A stretch of DNA of 64,000 nucleotides from JACDAN01 sp035707105 (GCA_035707105.1 DASSUI010000051.1:62001-126000), one strand, 5' to 3'. Positions 27,785-37,162 are shown, counted from the stretch's first letter. Made by a program: numbers and translations. The notes: generated from the sequence alone by a model not told the origin.

Positions 27785-27874
27785 GGGGGGAATCTACTCC
27801 GAGGCAGCGGCCCCGTGGAAGCTACCGGCCGGCGGCGGAATGCTGCGCAAGCGGAGCGCGACTTCGCTCGAAGA

Positions 27875-28238
27875 TGGAGGCGGCGGGAATCGAACCCGCG
27901 TCCGAGGCCGCACCGACAGAGCGTCTACAAGCTTAGGCTGCCCTTGCGATTCGCCCGCCGGCCGGTGGACAGCCGACCAACCGCCGGGCTAGTCATCCTT
28001 TGGATGTCGCGCCGCGGGCGATGACGTTCCGTTGGCGCCGAGCCCGTTCGTTGACGCCGCTGACCGAGCCACGGGCCGAGCTCGGAGCGACGCGCTTCGC
28101 TACGGGTTAGGCAGCGAGAGCGAGTGCGCGATTGTCATCCGCACTTGCGTTTGATCCCGGTTGTTTAGCGAGGCCGACCGGGGACCTCGGCTTGCAACTC
28201 TGCCGGAGAACCGACCACGTCGAAACCTGGTCGCCCCC
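27875..28238 (-). ncRNA. ssrA: tmRNA (transfer-messenger RNA)
   Basis: The 5' end GGGGGCGACC-AGGTTTCGAC and the 3' T-arm GGGTTCGATTCCC with acceptor CGCCTCC-A form the tRNA-like domain; the 7-bp acceptor pairs GGGGGCG with CGCCUCC. CCA is not encoded. The tag frame (28148-28107) reads ASADDNRALALAA then TAA, ending in the protease-recognised ALAA-type tail. The resume codon as GCA is my reading; the last ten residues are secure. tmRNA rescues stalled ribosomes together with SmpB, encoded 6.6 kb away. Confidence 0.95.
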
Positions 28239-28243
28239 GTATG

Positions 28244-29494
28244 TCAGGCCACAGTATAGCCGGGCGCCTCGAACCTCCTCAGCCCGCGGACGCTAGGAAC
28301 CAGCGCCGCGACGACTCCGAGCGCCAGAGCCACGCCCGCTGCAGAGAAGAGGACGGAGCGGACTCCGAACGTGTCCGCAGCCGGCCCCGCGAGTGCGAAA
28401 CCGATCGGGAAGAACACGAACGAGCCCATCGTGTCGTACGCGCTCACGCGCGCCAGCACGCTGGGCGTCACGCGGTGCTGGAGCGCGGTGATCCATACGA
28501 CTTCGATGAATCCCTCGGTGGTTCCGCAGCCGAAGCCGACAGCGGCGATGACGACCGTCGTCGCCGGCAGGCCGAGGACGACTGCGAACGCCGCACAGCC
28601 GGCCGAGAACGCCAGCACTCCGACGAACAGCGGCCGGGCGGGACGCAATCGCGAGGCGGACGCGCTGCCGAGGATGACGCCGACTCCCATCGAGGCGGCG
28701 ATCACGCCCCAGTCGGCCGCGCCGCCGAGCTCGCGATCGGCGACCACGGGCCCGAGCACCATCAGCGGTGCGACCACGAGCAGATGGAAGAGCGCAGCGT
28801 GCGCCGTCACCACCCAGAGCCAGGTACGGGAGACGAATTCGCGCCAACCCTCGCGGAGATCGGCGAGGAACGTGGCCGGCTCGGCCCGACGCTCGCGCGC
28901 CGGAACCCGCAGGAGCAGCAGGGCGGCGGTGCTCACGCCGAACGTCGCTGCGTCGATGGCGATCGCCACGCCCGAGCCCACCGTCGCAACCAGCAAGCCG
29001 GCGATGGCCGGGCCGACCGTGTAGGACCCGTTGACCGAGACGGCCAGCAGCGCGTTTGCCTGCTGGAGACGCTCCGTGCTCACGATGCTCGGCAGAAGCG
29101 CCGTCGAGGCCGGGCGCCAGAACGCCTCTCCCGTCCCGTAGACGGCCTGCAGAACGAGCAGGTGCCATAGCTCGGCGCTCTCGGTCAGGAGCAGCAGGGC
29201 CAGGACGGCCTGCGACGCGCCGCGCACGACGTCCGACGCGATCATCACGACCTGCCTCGGCAGCCGGTCCGCCCACACGCCGCCGGCGAGGAGGAAGACG
29301 ACGATGGGCACCATCCGGACTGCCAGGACAAGCCCGAGATCCGTGGCGGACCCCGTCAGATCGAGGACGGCGAACGAGATCGCGACGGGCAGCAGCCCGT
29401 CGCCGAGCCAGGACGTCGTCTGCCCGACGAAGTAGCGACGGAATTGGCGCTCGGACAGGACGCCGAGACGACTCACCGCCACAGCCTGACGCAC
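28244..29494 (-). CDS. MFS transporter, EntS-like
   Basis: The 416-residue protein has 12 predicted helices with RRYFVGQTTSWLGDGLLPVA at the N-terminus, the motif A-like ADRLPRQVVM and the later GTGEAFWRPASTALLPSIV typical of the EntS/macrolide-efflux-like branch. These export siderophores or drugs, but the substrate is unknown here. The GTG start has a weak SD (GGAAGG). Its last codons (GYTVA) contain TATACT, a perfect -10 for the tmRNA that starts 5 nt after its stop. Confidence 0.9.
   Translation of the reverse strand: MRQAVAVSRLGVLSERQFRRYFVGQTTSWLGDGLLPVAISFAVLDLTGSATDLGLVLAVRMVPIVVFLLAGGVWADRLPRQVVMIASDVVRGASQAVLALLLLTESAELWHLLVLQAVYGTGEAFWRPASTALLPSIVSTERLQQANALLAVSVNGSYTVGPAIAGLLVATVGSGVAIAIDAATFGVSTAALLLLRVPARERRAEPATFLADLREGWREFVSRTWLWVVTAHAALFHLLVVAPLMVLGPVVADRELGGAADWGVIAASMGVGVILGSASASRLRPARPLFVGVLAFSAGCAAFAVVLGLPATTVVIAAVGFGCGTTEGFIEVVWITALQHRVTPSVLARVSAYDTMGSFVFFPIGFALAGPAADTFGVRSVLFSAAGVALALGVVAALVPSVRGLRRFEAPGYTVA
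28253..28258 (-). promoter_or_regulatory. -10 element of the tmRNA promoter inside the MFS gene
   Basis: TATACT preceded by GGC lies in the Gly-Tyr-Thr codons of the upstream transporter, 14 nt before the mature tmRNA 5' end. Initiation about 7 nt downstream would leave a leader of a few nucleotides for RNase P to remove. The -35 region is weak. Confidence 0.55.
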
Positions 29495-29556
29495 GGCCCT
29501 TCCGGCTGTGAGTTGCCTTGCATCGCGGTACCGGAGGCGCGAAGCTAGCCGCAGGC

Positions 29557-30372
29557 ATGGCGCACCCGATCGTCTTCCTCTCCGATTTCGGCTATCGCAA
29601 CGAGTGGGTAGGGGTCTGCCACGCGGTCATCAACAAGATCTCTCCGGACAGCCACATCCTGGATCTCTCGCACGGCGTGCCGCCGCTCGACGTCCGCGAC
29701 GGGGCAATCGTCCTCGCGGACTGCCTGCCGTACGTCAGCCATGAAGCCATCGTGCTCGCCGTCGTCGACCCGAGCGTCGGGCGAGACCGGGACATCGCGA
29801 TCAGGACGCGGGACGGCAGGATCCTCGTCGGCCCCGACAACGGGCTCCTCTCGCCGGCCTGGCGTGCGGCGGAAGGGATTGAAGCCGCGGTCTCGATCAC
29901 CTCGTCTGCGGTCGTCCTCGAGCCGGTCTCCCCCTCGCTCCACGCGCGAGACGTCCTCGCGCCGGCGGCGGCGCATCTCGCGATCGGAGCGCGACTGGAG
30001 GATCTCGGCGAGAGCCTCGAGCCGGAGACGCTCACCGACCTCCGCATTCCCGAGCCACTGGTCGAGCCGGGGAAGATCGACTGCGAAGTGCTCGACCTCA
30101 ACCGTTTCGGAAACGTCCAGCTCAACGTGCGCAGTTCGCACCTCGCCGCGGCCGGCCTCGACCGTGCCGCGCACGTCGCCGTCCAGACCCAGAGCGGCGA
30201 AGCGCTGGTCGAGCACGTCGCGACCTACGCGGACCTCGACGCGGGCCAGTGGGGTCTGATGGTGGACGACCGCGGCTGGCTCTCCGTGATTCGCGGCAAT
30301 CCCGGAAACGCAGCCGAAGGTCTCGGGGTCGGCGCGGGCGATCTCGTCTGGCTGACCCGGGAACGCGACTGA
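29557..30372 (+). CDS. SAM hydroxide adenosyltransferase (DUF62 family)
   Basis: The 271-residue protein matches the DUF62/SAM-hydrolase family: IVFLSDFGYRNEWVGVCHAV, ILDLSHGVPPLDVRDGA, AVVDPSVGRDRD, VGPDNGLLSPAW, the His/Asp of HARDVLAPAAAHLA, and a C-terminal beta-barrel with DLNRFGNVQLNV. Family enzymes split S-adenosylmethionine to adenosine and methionine with water as nucleophile. A role in limiting SAM would connect to metH and ahcY elsewhere in the window, but this is inference. The ATG start is 5 nt after TAGCCG. Confidence 0.93.
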   Translation: MAHPIVFLSDFGYRNEWVGVCHAVINKISPDSHILDLSHGVPPLDVRDGAIVLADCLPYVSHEAIVLAVVDPSVGRDRDIAIRTRDGRILVGPDNGLLSPAWRAAEGIEAAVSITSSAVVLEPVSPSLHARDVLAPAAAHLAIGARLEDLGESLEPETLTDLRIPEPLVEPGKIDCEVLDLNRFGNVQLNVRSSHLAAAGLDRAAHVAVQTQSGEALVEHVATYADLDAGQWGLMVDDRGWLSVIRGNPGNAAEGLGVGAGDLVWLTRERD

Positions 30373-30417
30373 GTCGCCCGCCCCAGGACAGTTGGAGCGG
30401 GTGGAATACTCGTAGAC

Positions 30418-33400
30418 GTGCAGATCTGCCCCAATTGCGGGGAAGAAAACCCCCCTCGATTCCGACTGTGCGGGTTCTGCGGCGCCGCGCTCGCCCCCGA
30501 GTTCGCCGCTCCCGAGGTTCGGAAGGTCGTCTCGATCGTCTTCTCGGACCTGAAGGGATCGACCAACCTCGGCGAGGCACTCGACCCCGAGTCGCTCCGC
30601 GAGGTCATGACCCGCTACTTCGACGAGATGCGGGATATCCTCGAAGAGCACGGCGGGCGCGTCGAGAAGTACATCGGCGACGCGATCATGGCCGTCTTCG
30701 GTCTGCCTCGCGCACATGAGGACGACGCGCTGCGCGCCGTCCGAGCAGCGTTCGAGATGAAGCAGGCACTCGCCGTCCTGAACGACGAGCTCGACCGGCG
30801 GTGGGGCGTGCGGCTGACGAACCGGACCGGCGTGAACACGGGCGACGTCGTCGCGGGCGACCCGACCACGGGCCAGCGCCTGGTGATCGGCGACGCCGTC
30901 AACGTGGCCGCCCGTCTGGAGCAGGCGGCGCCGGCGCTCGAGATCCTCGTCGGAGAGCCGACCTACCGACTCGTTCGAGGCGGCGTCGAGGTCGAGCCCG
31001 TCGAGCCGCTCGAGCTCAAGGGCAAGAGCGAGCGCGTACCGGCGTACCGGCTCCTCGGTGTCAAGGCCGCCGCCGAACGCGAACGCACTCTCGACAGCCC
31101 CTTCGTCGGTCGCGACGCCGAGCTCCGGCAGCTCCGCGACGAGCTCGAGCTGGCCACGGGGATGCGCTCCTGCCGTGTCGTCACGCTGCTCGCGGACGCC
31201 GGAGTCGGGAAGTCCCGGCTGACCGACGAGCTCGTCGACGCGGAGGCCGACCGGCGACTGGTTCTGCGGGGCCGGTGTCTCCCCTACGGGAAGGGCATCA
31301 CCTTCTGGCCGCTCGTGGAGATCGTGCGCGAGGCGGCGCAGATCGCGGAGCGCGACTCCCCCGGGACCGCGCGCGGCAAGCTCGCTGCGCTGGTCGGCGA
31401 CGACGGTGCCGCGATCGAGGAGCGCATCGCGTCCGCGGTCGGGCTGAGCGATGCCGAGTTCCCGCTCGAGGAGATCTACTGGGGCGTGCGCAAGCTGTTC
31501 GAGCGGCTCGCGGCGGAGCGGACGCTGCTGGTCCTGATCGAGGACATCCATTGGGCCGAGCTCGCCTTCCTCGACCTGATCGAACACGTCGGACAAACCC
31601 TTCGGGGCCCCGCGCTGATCCTGTGCGGGTCCCGGCCGGACCTGCTGGACGTCCGGCCGGGGTGGGGCACGGCCGAGAACGCATCCGTGATCGAGCTCGC
31701 CCCGCTCTCGGCCGCCGACAGCCTGCGCGTGATCGAGGGCCGGCTCGGCGGCGGCATCCTTCCGAACGACGTCGCCGGGCGGATCATCGCGGCGGCGGAA
31801 GGCAATCCGTTCTACGTCGAGCAGCTGGCGTCGATGCTCGTCGACGAGGGCGTTCTTCGGCGCGAGGAGGGACGCTGGGCGGTCGCCCAGGAGCTTCGGG
31901 AGCTCTCGCTGCCGCCGACGATCCAGGCGCTGCTGACGGCGCGCCTCGACCTGCTCGACGACGCGGAGCGCACGGTTATCGCGTCGGCATCCGTGATCGG
32001 CCTGAGCTTCGCGGTCGAAGCGCTCGCCGAGCTCGTGCCGGAGCCGGTTCGCGACCGGCTCGACGAGCACCTCCGCGCGCTTGTCGAGAAGCACCTGATC
32101 AGGCCGGAGGCGCGATCGGGCGGCGACGAGCCCTTCTATCGGTTCGACCACATTCTGATCCGGGACAACGCCTACCAGGCGCTACTGAAGCGGACGCGCG
32201 CCACGCTGCACGAGCAGTTCGCAACATGGGCGGAGCGCGTCAACGCGGAGCGAAACAGGGCCGCCGAGTACGAGGAGTTGGTCGGCTATCACCTCGAACA
32301 GGCGCATCTCTACCTTGCCGAGCTCGGACCGCTCGACGACCACGGGCTCAGGCTGGGCGAGCGAGCCTCGGTCCTGCTGGCGTCGGCCGGACGGCGCGCG
32401 TTCGCGCGCAACGACATGGCCGCGGCGGCCACGCTGCTTCGCCGGGCGGTTCAGCTCCGGCCCGAGCGCGACCCGGAGCGGCTGGCGCTGCTCCCGGACC
32501 TCGGCGAAGCGCTGACCGACACGGGCGAGCTCGCCTGGGCCGAGCTCTTTCTGACGGAGGCGATCGACGCGGCGAAGGAGCTCGGCGACGAGCGGCTCGC
32601 CGCAGAAGCGGAGCTCGGGATTCTCGTGATCCGGCGATTCGCGGAGCGCCTCGACACCTGGACGGCGAACGTGCTGGCCGCAACCGAGCGGGCAATTCCG
32701 ATCTTCGAGCAGCGCGGCGACGACGGCTCGCTTGCACGCGCCTGGCGGCTCATCGCGAACGCAAACGGCGTCGCCTCCCGGTTCGGAGAGGCGGCGGAGG
32801 CCGCACAGCGGGCAGGCGAACACGCCCGTCGCGCGGGCGACCGGAGGCTGCAGACCCGGGCAGCGTCGGGGTACGCGATGACGGCGCTGTACGGGCCTAC
32901 CCCCGTGGCCGACGCGATCGCTCGCTGCGAGCAGGTGCTCGAAGAGACGTGGGGCGACAAGCGACTGGAGGGCGTCGTCATGTGCCTCCTCGCGCCCCTT
33001 CGGGCGATGCAGGGAGACTTCGACGCCGCGCGTGGCCTCTACTCGAAGGGCCGGGCGCTCCTGGAGGAGATCGGCGCGACTCTGATCGCAGCGAACACGG
33101 CGCTGAACGGCGCCACCGTCGAGATGCTGGCCGGAGACCCCACCGCGGCGGAACGGGAGCTCCGCGCCACCTACGAGCTCCTGGCCGAGATGGACGAGGC
33201 GTACCTGCGCCCGACGGTCGCCGCGTACCTCGCGGAAGCGCTGTCGGCGCAGGGTCGCTTCCTCGAATCGGAGGCCTACGCGCAGATTGCGCGGCAGGTC
33301 GCAGCCGAGGACGACATCGGATCGCAGGCCCTGTGGCGGTCCGTCCGCGCGAAGATCCTCGCGCAAGACGAGGACTACGACGGCGCGATCGATCTCGCGC

Positions 33401-33615
33401 TCGAGGCGGTCGAGCTACTCCGGGGCACCGACGGCATCGTCGGCCAGGCCGACGCGATGATCGTCCTGGCGGACGCGCTTCAGATGGCGGGGCGCCGGTC
33501 GGAGGCCGACGAAGTGCGTGCCGGCGCTCTGGCCCTCTACGAGCAGAAGGGCAATGCCGTTCTGCTCGCGAGGAACGACCCGCGCCCCGCCAAGGAAGCC
33601 GCAGAGAACCTCTAG
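30418..33615 (+). CDS. Zinc-ribbon, class III nucleotidyl cyclase, AAA ATPase and TPR multidomain regulator
   Basis: The 1,065-residue protein has an N-terminal zinc ribbon (CPNCGEENPPRFRLCGFCG, residues 3-21) and a class III cyclase domain (about 38-215) with metal Asp in FSDLKGST and EKYIGDAIMAVFG and the catalytic Asn/Arg of VIGDAVNVAARLE. An AAA/STAND ATPase follows, with Walker A LADAGVGKSRL (about residue 260) and Walker B VLIEDIHWAE, and the C-terminal 450 residues are TPR-like helices. The catalytic residues look intact, so it may make cAMP. The GTG start is 7 nt after AATACT. Confidence 0.92.
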   Translation: MQICPNCGEENPPRFRLCGFCGAALAPEFAAPEVRKVVSIVFSDLKGSTNLGEALDPESLREVMTRYFDEMRDILEEHGGRVEKYIGDAIMAVFGLPRAHEDDALRAVRAAFEMKQALAVLNDELDRRWGVRLTNRTGVNTGDVVAGDPTTGQRLVIGDAVNVAARLEQAAPALEILVGEPTYRLVRGGVEVEPVEPLELKGKSERVPAYRLLGVKAAAERERTLDSPFVGRDAELRQLRDELELATGMRSCRVVTLLADAGVGKSRLTDELVDAEADRRLVLRGRCLPYGKGITFWPLVEIVREAAQIAERDSPGTARGKLAALVGDDGAAIEERIASAVGLSDAEFPLEEIYWGVRKLFERLAAERTLLVLIEDIHWAELAFLDLIEHVGQTLRGPALILCGSRPDLLDVRPGWGTAENASVIELAPLSAADSLRVIEGRLGGGILPNDVAGRIIAAAEGNPFYVEQLASMLVDEGVLRREEGRWAVAQELRELSLPPTIQALLTARLDLLDDAERTVIASASVIGLSFAVEALAELVPEPVRDRLDEHLRALVEKHLIRPEARSGGDEPFYRFDHILIRDNAYQALLKRTRATLHEQFATWAERVNAERNRAAEYEELVGYHLEQAHLYLAELGPLDDHGLRLGERASVLLASAGRRAFARNDMAAAATLLRRAVQLRPERDPERLALLPDLGEALTDTGELAWAELFLTEAIDAAKELGDERLAAEAELGILVIRRFAERLDTWTANVLAATERAIPIFEQRGDDGSLARAWRLIANANGVASRFGEAAEAAQRAGEHARRAGDRRLQTRAASGYAMTALYGPTPVADAIARCEQVLEETWGDKRLEGVVMCLLAPLRAMQGDFDAARGLYSKGRALLEEIGATLIAANTALNGATVEMLAGDPTAAERELRATYELLAEMDEAYLRPTVAAYLAEALSAQGRFLESEAYAQIARQVAAEDDIGSQALWRSVRAKILAQDEDYDGAIDLALEAVELLRGTDGIVGQADAMIVLADALQMAGRRSEADEVRAGALALYEQKGNAVLLARNDPRPAKEAAENL

Positions 33616-34700
33616 AAGAACCCCCACTGGCCGTTTCCGAACTTGCTGAAGGCCTCGACCGTCAGGGTCCCCAGCTTCTGGCTGATCACGACCCGCCGGC
33701 ACGACAGCTCCGACATCGGCGGGGTGCCGCTGTCGATCTCGCCGCTGCACTTCGCCGTGATCGACTCGGTGCCGCCACCGTCGAGCTTGTGGAGGACCGT
33801 GAGGTTCTTTTCCGTGACGCCGTTCGGAACGTCGGTGAGCGGAACGACCGTCTGGATCTCGACGATGTTCGTCGCGTCGAAGATGCCAGTGGCGACGGTC
33901 GTCAGCTGTTCGCCGAAGCAGGTCGGACAGAACGTTCCTTCGGATGCCTTCGACTCCTCCAGCTTTGCGACCAGCGACGTTCCGAACGTCGTCGGGACGT
34001 TGATGGGGAACGTGCTGTACTGACCGACCTTCGTCGTCGTCAGCGTTACCGAGGCGCCGGGGAACACCCATGACCGCTGCGCGTTCGGATCGCCTTCCAA
34101 CAGGGTCTCCTCCGACCACGAGAACTGCTCGTTCGTCGGATCCTTCGGGCTCGGCTGCTCCCTCCCGCCTTCCTTTGCCGCGACATCGACCTTCATCGTG
34201 GTCGCGAGCACACCGGCCGAGTTCGAGGTCCGGAAGACGAGCGGTTGGAGCGTGACCGTGTCGGTTGCTGTGCCGGCCGCCCCGAGATTGGGCGCCGTGC
34301 ACGTCAGGACGTTCGACGCCGTTGCGCTCTCCGAACAGGCCGCCGTCGAGACAGGATTCCCATTCGCGTCCTTCTCGACATAGTCCGCGGTCGAGGGCTT
34401 CGTCGTCGGCGGATCGGCGTTGTCGAACCGGTCCGTCAACGTCAGCGTGATCTTCAGATTCGTGAGCGCGGAACCGGTGTTGTTCCGGATCTTGACGACG
34501 TTCCGCATGTAGTGCGACACCGCACCCGTCGACGGCGAGACGTCGTCGGTGTCGTCGATGTCGATACAGACGGCTTTGCCGCCCACGAAACACTTTTCCG
34601 GGTTGTCGCCGGCGAGACCCGTCGTCGCGCCGGCGAAGAGCACGATGGCGGCCGCCACGCCGAGGAGCACGACGCGACGGACAATCCGCAGTAAGTTCAT
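33612..34700 (-). CDS. Secreted protein with DUF11-like beta domains
   Basis: The 362-residue protein has a clear signal peptide (VVLLGVAAAIVLFAGATTGLA) and a beta-rich body. LTNLKITLTLTDRF, TATDTVTLQPLVF and VSLTTTKVG-like strands suggest DUF11/Ig-type repeats. Pairs of Cys (CPTC, CSGE/SCRR) could form disulfides outside the cell. I recognise no specific family. It is probably a surface or secreted structural protein. The ATG has SD GGGGAG. The stop shares 4 bp with the stop of the convergent cyclase gene. Confidence 0.75.
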   Translation of the reverse strand: MNLLRIVRRVVLLGVAAAIVLFAGATTGLAGDNPEKCFVGGKAVCIDIDDTDDVSPSTGAVSHYMRNVVKIRNNTGSALTNLKITLTLTDRFDNADPPTTKPSTADYVEKDANGNPVSTAACSESATASNVLTCTAPNLGAAGTATDTVTLQPLVFRTSNSAGVLATTMKVDVAAKEGGREQPSPKDPTNEQFSWSEETLLEGDPNAQRSWVFPGASVTLTTTKVGQYSTFPINVPTTFGTSLVAKLEESKASEGTFCPTCFGEQLTTVATGIFDATNIVEIQTVVPLTDVPNGVTEKNLTVLHKLDGGGTESITAKCSGEIDSGTPPMSELSCRRVVISQKLGTLTVEAFSKFGNGQWGFF

Positions 34701-34815
34701 ACAGTCTCCCCTGTTGGCCGGGCCGGCTGCCGCAAACCTGCCGGTATCTGTAAATTCCTCGGGCTACGTTTGCACACTTCCCCCGAGAGGTCAACGGCCC
34801 GCCGCGCGCAGAGGC

Positions 34816-35277
34816 CTAGCGGGAACGCTCCTTGAGCGCGCGCTGGATCTGGCGGTCGGCGTCGCGGCGCGAGATGTCCCGTCGCTTGTCGCGCACGTCC
34901 TTGCCGCGGGCGAGCGCGATCTCGACCTTCGCGCGGCCGTCCTTGAAGTAGAGGCGGGTCGGGACGAGCGTGAAGCCGCGCTCCTGGATCTTGCCGATCA
35001 GCGACGCGATCTCCCTCCGGTGGAGAAGCAGCTTCCGGTCGCGGTCGGGCTCGTGGTTGCGGTCGCCGGCCTGGTCGTACGGCGCGATGTGCGAGCCGAC
35101 GAGCCAGAGCTCGCCGTCGCGGATGTCGGCGTACGACCGCTGCAGCTGAGCCTGGCCCTGGCGCAGCGACTTCACCTCGGATCCGGTCAGGACCAGGCCG
35201 GCTTCGTGACGCTCGAGCAGGTGGTACTCGTGCCGCGCCTTGCGGTTCTCCGCGATCAGCTTCTCGCCCGTCGCCAT
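34816..35277 (-). CDS. smpB: SsrA-binding protein SmpB
   Basis: The 153-residue protein has the SmpB core: NRKARHEYHLLERHEAGLVL, TGSEVKSLRQGQAQL, DGELWLVGSHIAPY, KLLLHRREI and RLYFKDGRAKVEIALARGK, followed by a basic tail that enters the mRNA channel. It delivers tmRNA to stalled ribosomes. The ATG start is 6 nt after CACAAT on the minus strand with no SD. It follows the RNase R gene by 17 bp, so both may lie in one unit even though a promoter is present. Confidence 0.97.
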   Translation of the reverse strand: MATGEKLIAENRKARHEYHLLERHEAGLVLTGSEVKSLRQGQAQLQRSYADIRDGELWLVGSHIAPYDQAGDRNHEPDRDRKLLLHRREIASLIGKIQERGFTLVPTRLYFKDGRAKVEIALARGKDVRDKRRDISRRDADRQIQRALKERSR

Positions 35278-35294
35278 GGCCCCATTGTGGCGAG

Positions 35295-36995
35295 TCAGAG
35301 AGGGTCCGATCCGGCGGGCCGGAGCTCGATCTTCCCCTCGGACCGGTTGACCTCGGCGACGACGACCTCGATCGGGTCCCCGAGGCGGAACGTCCGCTTC
35401 GTCCGCCGGCCGGCGAGCGCCGTGGCGAGCTCGTTCAGCTCGTAGTAGTCACCGCCCAGGCGGCGGACCGGGACGTAACCCTCGAACACCTCCCCGAACC
35501 GGACGAAGAGGCCCGAGCCGATGACGCCGTTGATCTCGCCCTCGAACCTCTCCTCCCAGCCCCGCTCGAACAGGACGGCCTCGAGCAGCCAGGCCAGGCA
35601 GACGTCGTCCGCGCGGTACTCGATGTCGGCGTAGGCCCGCTCGCGCGTCGAGGCGTGTTCCGCGAGGCCGCCGAGGTCCTCGGGGGGTGGGTCGTCGGCG
35701 ACGCCGAGCTCGCGAAGCAGCGCCCGGTGGACGACGAGGTCGGGATAGCGGCGGATCGGAGAGGTGAAGTGGCCGTACGCCGGGCTCGCGAGCCCGGAGT
35801 GGCCGAGGTTGACCGCGTCGTACCGGGCCTGCTTGAGCGCACGCAGAACGAGTGCTGGAAAAGCCTCCCGTCCTCGTCCCGATTCCTCCACGTACGCGGA
35901 CACGCGCTCGCTCGTCTCGGCCGCGAGCTTCGCGGCGAGGCCCGCGGTCAGACGCTCGCGCTCCGGCGCGGGCGGCGTCGGAACCTCGAGATCCCCCAGC
36001 TTCGCGAGCAGGAAGGAGACGGCCTGCGGGTCGGGCCGCTCGTGGACGCGGTACATCGCTTCGCGCCGCCGCCCGGCCAGGAGCCCGCCGACGGCCTCGT
36101 TGGCGAGGATCATCAGCTCCTCCACCAGCATGTGGGCGTGGGGCTCGGACTCGAGCCACGCCCGCTCCACGCCGCCGTCGCCGTCGAACGCGAACTGGAT
36201 CTCCCGCGTCGTGATGCGCAGCGCGCCACGCGCGAAGCGCCGCCGCCGGAGCTCGAGCGCGAGCGTCTCCGCCAACCGCAGGCCCTCGGCGATCTCGTCG
36301 GCGATCTTCTCCTCGCCGCGCAGAATCCGCTCGGCGCGGCCGTATGTCAGCCGCTCCCGGCTCCGGATCACCGAGCGGTAGAAGGCGGGCTCGCCCGGCT
36401 CGAACCCCGCGTCGAAGGGCACCTCGACGGTCACGCACAGGCGGTCCTCGCGCGGACGGAGGCTGCAGAGGTCGTTCGAGAGCTCCGGCGGCAGCATCGG
36501 CGCCACGCGGCCCGGGATGTACACCGAGAACGCCCGCTCGGCCGCCCCGTGGTCGAGCGGCGACCCGGCCGGGACGAAGTGAGAGACGTCGGCGATGTGG
36601 ACCCAGGCGCGGTAGCCGTCGCCCTCACGCCGGACCGCGACCGCGTCGTCGAAGTCCTTTGCCGTCTCCGGGTCGATCGTGAAGCAGAGCTCCTCTCGGA
36701 GGTCGACCCGCCCCTGGAGGCTCGCCGCGGGCGGCCGATGCGGCTCGAACTCGGTGAGGACGCCCTCCTGTTCGAGCAGCCCCTCGAGCACGGTCTCGAT
36801 CCGGTCGGCGGGCCCGAGGGTCCGCTCCAGGCGCATCCGGCCCCGCCGTCCGGCCGTGACGACGGCCAGGTGGCCGGGCTCGACGGCCTCGAGACCGCGC
36901 CGGTCCAGCGGGATCGGCACCCCCGGCATGAAGAACGGCTCGCCCACGAAGAAGCGCCCCCGCCGCGCGACCTCCACGACCATCCGATCAGACAC
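35295..36995 (-). CDS. rnr: RNase R-type RNB exoribonuclease
   Basis: The roughly 566-residue enzyme has a short N-terminal OB/CSD region, an RNB domain (about 100-440) with the acidic catalytic motif FTIDPETAKDFDDAVAV, the channel motif VHIADVSHFV and the C-terminal RNB motif SPIRRYPDLVVHRALL. A C-terminal S1 domain follows (GVIGSGLFVRFGEVFEGYVP). It degrades structured RNA 3' to 5' and works with SmpB and tmRNA on nonstop mRNA. GTG 36995 is chosen because GAGAGGGG precedes it at SD distance; a TTG at 37016 would add seven residues. Confidence 0.93.
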   Translation of the reverse strand: MSDRMVVEVARRGRFFVGEPFFMPGVPIPLDRRGLEAVEPGHLAVVTAGRRGRMRLERTLGPADRIETVLEGLLEQEGVLTEFEPHRPPAASLQGRVDLREELCFTIDPETAKDFDDAVAVRREGDGYRAWVHIADVSHFVPAGSPLDHGAAERAFSVYIPGRVAPMLPPELSNDLCSLRPREDRLCVTVEVPFDAGFEPGEPAFYRSVIRSRERLTYGRAERILRGEEKIADEIAEGLRLAETLALELRRRRFARGALRITTREIQFAFDGDGGVERAWLESEPHAHMLVEELMILANEAVGGLLAGRRREAMYRVHERPDPQAVSFLLAKLGDLEVPTPPAPERERLTAGLAAKLAAETSERVSAYVEESGRGREAFPALVLRALKQARYDAVNLGHSGLASPAYGHFTSPIRRYPDLVVHRALLRELGVADDPPPEDLGGLAEHASTRERAYADIEYRADDVCLAWLLEAVLFERGWEERFEGEINGVIGSGLFVRFGEVFEGYVPVRRLGGDYYELNELATALAGRRTKRTFRLGDPIEVVVAEVNRSEGKIELRPAGSDPL

Positions 36996-37087
36996 CGAGG
37001 CTGCCCCTCTCGCCAATCGCGGCGGGGCGGGCTCTGCCCGTCCCGCTCGTGCACGTCGATGGCGAAGGAAGTCTCATGCGAATTCTT

Positions 37088-37158
37088 GGCCGCGCGGCGC
37101 GCAGCGCCGCCCGGCTCCATAGGGTCGCTGAAAGTCGTGAGACATTCAGCGAAAGCGC
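37088..37158 (-). repeat. Dispersed structured repeat, copy B
   Basis: Read on the minus strand, this 71-nt element matches copy A (6141-6210) almost throughout. Hairpin 1 is TCGCTGAATGTC/GACTTTCAGCGA with loop TCAC and one mismatch (37125-37152); hairpin 2 is GCGGCGC-TGC-GCGCCGC. The fifth stem pair is T-A where copy A has C-G, a compensatory change. It starts 4 nt after the ftsX stop in sense orientation, as copy A does after yjbQ. Confidence 0.7.
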
Positions 37159-37162
37159 GTCG

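Noticed and set aside
30801..34073. A 1,090-codon frame overlapping the cyclase gene in another frame
   Set aside because: Arg-rich shadow of the cyclase frame with no homology-like motifs; the cyclase frame carries zinc ribbon, cyclase and Walker motifs.
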